Shown: positions 59,870 through 64,000 of the stretch, in pieces
How positions within the stretch are numbered: the stretch's first letter is position 1
How the letters are laid out: each line of letters starts with the position of its first letter
Source of the DNA: Mallotus nudiflorus
Lineage: Eukaryota > Streptophyta > Magnoliopsida > Malpighiales > Euphorbiaceae
DNA length: 64,000 bases
Direction: 5' to 3'
NCBI GenBank assembly: GCA_947683625.1
Contig: CANTUR010000458.1
Span: 186,001 to 250,000 of the forward strand
Notes under the pieces: model-generated
What the model saw: only the letters and a program-made list of their open reading frames with translations
Told to the model about the DNA's origin: nothing
Database searches by the model: none
Made by a program: the position numbers and the translations under genes

Positions 59870-60211
59870 AAAAAAAGTGTTCACTTATTGCATAATCAAT
59901 ATGAGTGTTCATATTATATATATACATATAGCGCACACAGATTCATATTAGTTATAAAGAATTCTACTGTGGTAAATGCTTTTGGTGGAAATCAATATGT
60001 TTAATATTGTTTTTAGAAGATGCTCATTAACTTACAATGTGTTTTGCTTTAGTCCATTTTATTTGGGCTTGAGAAAGTATAGAGAAAAAGACCCATTATA
60101 TACACACACATTTGGCCTAAATTCAATGCAAATCTATCATAGTCATGGATGGGGTTTTAAAGAACATCCACAATGAATGTAGTGTAATTATGCACGTCCA
60201 TTTTATGGACT

Positions 60212-61653
60212 TGTGATGTGAAAATTATTTACGTGTCTTAGAGTTGAATTTTAATAAGTTTTAAATAGATAATAACTTAATTAATATTTTTTTTGGTAAA
60301 ATTAGGACATTATAATAGTTTAGGGACTTATTTGTGCTTTTTGGTTTATTAATGTGCTTTTAGTGGAATTGTTACTAATTTATAGTTTTTATCTTTTAGT
60401 GGGCCTTAAGACTTTGAATTTGATAAGCTATAGAACAAGGGAATATGATTGAATGGAAAAGGAGGAAGAAAGCTAAATTGAGCCCAAGTCCAAGCCATAT
60501 TCCAAGCCATGAAGGCTCAAAATTAAAGAGCATGTCACAGCTTGCACAAGAATTTTGCATGACTTGCATGATGTCATGTCAAGTGTACCTAAGTAGTAGT
60601 GAACCATATGGCATGGCAACACAACCGTGAACCCAAGCCATGTTGTAAAGTTTAAGTGCACGTCTTGCATGAATTCGTGCCCTTCTCAAGACTTAATTCT
60701 ATGATTGTTTTGGTTTTAAGTCATGGCCATGACACCAAGCTGTGCCATGAAGTTTATTCCTGATTCCGTATGTTTTAAGGAATTAGATGATCTCAAGAAT
60801 TCCTCAGCGACCCTAAGTCATATAAAAAGAAAAACAACATATTTAGGGTTAGGAAGAGGATAAGACGAATCAAGATACTGAAGAGGGGATAATTTTTCAA
60901 GAGCTTAAGCTCACCACTTTTCAGTTCATTAGTCTTATCTTATTTCTTTTATTATTTATAGATTTTATCCAAGCCATGAGTGGCTAGTTTTATTTACAAA
61001 GTCTCAGTTAGGAGTAGTTATTCCATGACATGATTTGAATACTTATTCTTAATTATAATTGATTTGGTTTTCAGCTAATTCTTTGTGTTTCAATAATTGT
61101 CTTGTGATTCATTCTAAGCTTGTTTGAGTTGCATATTAATGGACAATGTCACCAATGAGAGTTATGGGAAATTGTTAGCTTAGGACATAAAGAACTTAGA
61201 CCACTCGATCATAAGAGTAAGCAAGCTCTTCGGGGAGTCACGACTGTAGAGATACGATGGCAAATAATTGCTAAGGAACTTAATGAGTTTGGATTAGAAT
61301 TTTAATCATGAGGGTAAGTTAAATCCTAATTTTTGCATGCTTACTTGAACTTGAGAGAGGCTTTAGGTAAATTAGAGTAATTACCCTTAACTGAATTCTA
61401 GGTTAATTAAATTAATGTTGTATTCATTATTTGATTAGAATAGTGAAACTATACCTAGACTATATGTTTGTAATTAATTGATTTTACTTCTAAAAGATAT
61501 TAGTCTTTTTTTTTCCTTTACCCAATTTACTAAGTTGATTTGCTAGCTAAGATAATAAGTAAGAATTGTTGGTAATCATTAGTCAATCCTTATAGGAATG
61601 ATAATCCTTTACACTGCAACCACAACTGTGTGCTTGCAGGTATTTAAAATGCA
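60212..61653 (+). repeat. Athila-type 5' LTR, left border uncertain
   Basis: Ends at about 61653 (ATGCA), just before the primer site. The left border is placed at the first TG after unrelated sequence and could be off by tens to hundreds of bases. Repeated words such as CCAAGCCAT and GCCATGA (60495-60750) lie in its first half. The 60212-61653 span has no gene. Confidence 0.5.
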
Positions 61654-61662
61654 AAAAGTTTT

Positions 61663-61680
61663 TGGTGTCATTACCGAGGA
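61663..61680 (+). other. Degenerate Athila primer-binding site
   Basis: TGGTGTCATTACCGAGGA. Compared with the usual Athila site TGGCGCCGTTGCCGGGGA it differs at five positions, all C-to-T or G-to-A. Confidence 0.75.
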
Positions 61681-61784
61681 TTGAAATTATTGATATTAAT
61701 TTAATTTTTTCTTTTCTTATGCTAGTATTCTTTAAATCTTAATTAAATTATTTTGATCTTTATTTGGTAGGTACTTTGTAGTGT

Positions 61785-62560
61785 ATGAACACTTGGTCTA
61801 AAGGAGAAAACTTGGAAAAGCTTAATCCTAAGATTGAAAAGTCCTGTAAAAAGAATCACAAACAAATGAGCGAAAAAGATAAAGAAATCATGGCAGAGGA
61901 TCAAGTGGTTCAACAAGCTAGGAATTGTGCCCTTCAAGAGTACACGATGCCTAAAACTAGAGACAATCTGAGTAGTATTGTTAGACTAGACGTGGATGCT
62001 AACAATTTCAAAATTAAGCTTGCAATCATCCAAATGATTTCTCAATTTCAATTTGGAGGTCTTTCAACTAAAGATCCCAACGCTCACCTAGCTCAATTCT
62101 TAGAAATATGCGACACATTCAAGATGAATGGGGTTAGTTCGAATTCTATCAAGCTAAGGCTATTTCCCTTTTCTTTAAAGGATAAGGCTAAATTGTGGTT
62201 GCACTCCCTCGCACCACAATCAATCACCTATTGGGATTTGCTGTTTAGGGCATTTTTGAGAAAATATTTCCCACTTAGGAAGACAGCTAAATTCAGACAA
62301 GAAATTACAAGCTTCGCCCAACACAATGGTGAATCTCTTTATGAAGCTTAGGAGCATTTTAAAGACTTGTAGAGACAGCGCCCACACTATGGTGTTCCCC
62401 AATGGCTGCTTATTCAAACTTGATATCAAGGACTTATAGAGCTGATGAGGATTACCATTAATGCTACAGTACAAGGATCATTCATGAGCAAGACACTAGA
62501 GGATGCCTACAATCTCCTTGAGACTATGGCATCGAATAGCTACTAATGGCATGGAGACTG
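61785..62560 (+). pseudogene. Athila gag (retrotransposon gag domain)
   Basis: ATG at 61785; open to a stop at 62349. Conserved gag words: FGGLSTKDPNAHLAQFLEIC, DTFKMNGVSSNSIKLRLFPF, SLKDKAKLWLHSL, and FLRKYFPLRKTAKFRQEI. The same frame goes on past stops at 62349, 62370 and 62421 with PHYGVPQWL and KTLEDAYNLLETMASNSY, then stops again near 62544. The first stop falls where Athila gags have a tryptophan. The product would form the capsid. Confidence 0.85.
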
Positions 62561-63259
62561 AAGTGCACCAAAGAAGGTAGAAGGGATGCATAAATTAGAC
62601 AGTTGGAACCTTCAAGCCACTACCTCCTAAGTTCCAACAAAAAGTATTTTTTCCTCAATAAGGAGAACAAAAGTCAAATCTGGAAGTTTTGATGGAAAAT
62701 TTTCTAAAGGATCAGGAAGAATAAAAAGAGGCAATAAAGAACCTGACTGCTCAAATGGGCCAACTACACACCCACAACAAGATACTAAAGAATTAAATTG
62801 CCTCTCAAGCCTCAAGTTCAAGGCCAACAGGGATGTTACCTAGTCAACCATAGAATCCTAGGGAGCAAGCAAAGGCAGTCACCCTGAGAAGTGGCAAGTA
62901 AATTCCCAAAGTTGAACCTAAAAAGAAAGAAGCGATGCTTGAAACTAAAACAAAAGAGAAGCAGACTGAGCCTTTATAAGCCAAGCATGAGGAAAAGAAG
63001 GTCACACCTACCTTGACACCCCCACTTCCTTTTCCCCAAAGGTAGCAAAAATCCAAGTTAGATAGACAATTCAAGAAATTTATGAAATCATTCCAGTAGC
63101 TTAAGCTTAACATACCTCTCCTGGATGTCATAAACACTATGCCCGTGTACTCCAAAATTTTGAAGGACATCATCTCGCATAAAAGAAAGTGGGAAGACCA
63201 TGAGACCATCCCTATTAATGAGGAGTGCAGTGCTGTCATCTAGAATAAGCCTCCCTAGA

Positions 63260-63618
63260 AGCTTAAAGATCCAAGGAGTATTATTATCCCTTGTACCATT
63301 GGAACTGAATTTATAAGCAAATCTCTTTATGATCTTGGTGCAAGTGTAAGTATGATTCCACTCTCTTTTTGTAAGAGGCTGAACATTGGTGAGCCCCAGC
63401 CAACCATTGTGTCCTTACAACTTGTTAACAGGTCCATTATATATCCCTATGGGATTTTAGAGGACGTTCTAGTTAAAGTGGGAAATTACTATGTTCCAAG
63501 AGACTTCATTATCCTAGAAATGGAAGAGGATACCCACATCCCAATAATTCTAGGGTGTCCATTCTTAGCCACAGCAAAAGCTATTATAGATGTGAAAAGA
63601 GGAAAGATACTCTTATAG
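63260..63618 (+). pseudogene. Athila aspartic protease
   Basis: After a TAG the frame reads LKDPRSIIIPCTIGTEFISK, then the active site LYDLGASVSMIPLS (aspartate codon at 63331). It continues NIGEPQPTIVSLQLVNRS, YPYGILEDVLVKV and HIPIILGCPFLATAKAIIDV, ending in a stop at 63616. The order matches Athila protease. Between gag and here (62560-63259) the spacer is recognisable (AVTLRSGK, about 62875-62900) but full of stops. Confidence 0.85.
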
Positions 63619-63752
63619 ATTAGAGACAATAAAGTAGAGTTCGATGTGTTCAAGGTGGCAAAAAATCACCAACAATGGAGTTCTGCTTTCAAGTGGATAT
63701 AATACAAAACTGTGTAGAGGAGACCTCTAAAAAATAACTCACCGGAGACCCA

Positions 63753-63983
63753 TTGGAGGTGTGCCTAACACATGATACAAAAGAGGATGAATTGGATGAA
63801 GAAGCAGTAAGGTATGAGCATTACATTAATGCAAATCCTACACTAAACAAGAGCAAATCATTCAGGTATGAACCGTTGCCTTCTCCTATGGAAAATCTTT
63901 GTAAAATTGAGGAAAGTGCACCCAAGGTAAAGCTTAAAGCTCTACCTTCATCCCTCAGGTATGCTTTCCTTGGCCTTAACTAG
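63753..63983 (+). pseudogene. Athila linker before reverse transcriptase
   Basis: A frame of 76 codons ending KLKALPSSLRYAFLGLN, then a stop and TYPII. The LPSxLRYAFLG word precedes reverse transcriptase in Athila polyproteins. The rest of the polymerase is outside the window. Confidence 0.75.
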
Positions 63984-64000
63984 ACCTACCCTATTATTGT

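Larger units (their letters stand above)
60212..64000 (+). mobile_element. Athila-type Ty3/Gypsy element, 5' part, decayed, cut by window end
   Basis: A 5' LTR of about 1.4 kb (left border approximate, TGTGATGTG at 60212) is followed by a primer-binding site at 61663, a gag domain (61785-62560), a spacer, a protease (63260-63618) and the linker before reverse transcriptase (63753-63983). Reverse transcriptase would begin just past the window. The plus-strand frame has many stops, so it is not autonomous. Confidence 0.85.

Noticed and set aside
59976..60176. 66-codon plus frame between the non-autonomous element and the Athila LTR
   Set aside because: No recognisable motif; AT-rich flank.
62844..63239. 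131-codon minus-strand frame in the Athila spacer
   Set aside because: Antisense to recognisable Athila gag-protease spacer words; no independent support.
1..64000. tRNA and rRNA genes
   Set aside because: I looked for tRNA arm motifs and rRNA blocks and found only the tRNA-complementary primer sites of the retrotransposons.

Overview
This is AT-rich plant nuclear DNA. The evidence is long-LTR Ty3/Gypsy chromoviruses primed by initiator tRNA-Met, an Athila-type element, a plant-type QALGGH zinc-finger gene with EAR motifs, and plant-length microsatellites. A eudicot is likely; I cannot name the species. By my boundaries close to four fifths of the window is retrotransposon DNA.

Layout. (1) 1-39490 is one pile of nested LTR sequences from two related chromovirus families, called here A (LTR about 3.2 kb, TGTAATATCCCG...TCATGACA) and B (LTR about 3.05 kb, TGTAATAACCTG...). 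The oldest layer visible is a plus-strand B LTR (pieces at 11356-12079, 21413-21525, 27744-28976 and 39269-39490). Into it went a plus A LTR (tail at 9863-11355), a plus A solo LTR (12080-21407), a plus B solo LTR (21526-27738) and a minus B element (29041-39268). Those were invaded in turn by a minus A element (<1-9862) and minus A solo LTRs (12717-18796, itself holding 15295-18488; and 21817-25047). Where both flanks are visible, 5-bp target duplications match and confirm the reading. Both elements with internal regions have broken gag-pol. (2) 39491-43165 is AT-rich DNA with one weak gene candidate on the minus strand (42758-43136). (3) 43171-46308 is a minus A solo LTR with duplication CTTGT. 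(4) 46314-55965 is the only stretch with non-transposon genes: a C2H2 zinc-finger gene (49854-50504) and a 5'-truncated bacterial/plastid-type ribosomal protein uS7 fragment (54165-54515) between inverted repeats. (5) 55966-59869 is a non-autonomous LTR element on the minus strand with a gag-like frame and a field of repeated ATGRCCGATT-like words. (6) About 60212-64000 is the 5' part of a decayed Athila-type element on the plus strand, running off the window.

Most interesting signals. Both A and B LTRs carry a near-consensus 5' splice site at the same place, and each internal region has a strong 3' splice site one base before the gag ATG. This predicts a 2.5-2.7 kb leader intron that removes the U5 region and the primer-binding site from spliced RNA. 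The same LTRs carry several hairpins whose stems are kept by paired changes, between families or between tandem units, which points to selected RNA (or DNA) structure. I know of no description of either feature for this lineage.
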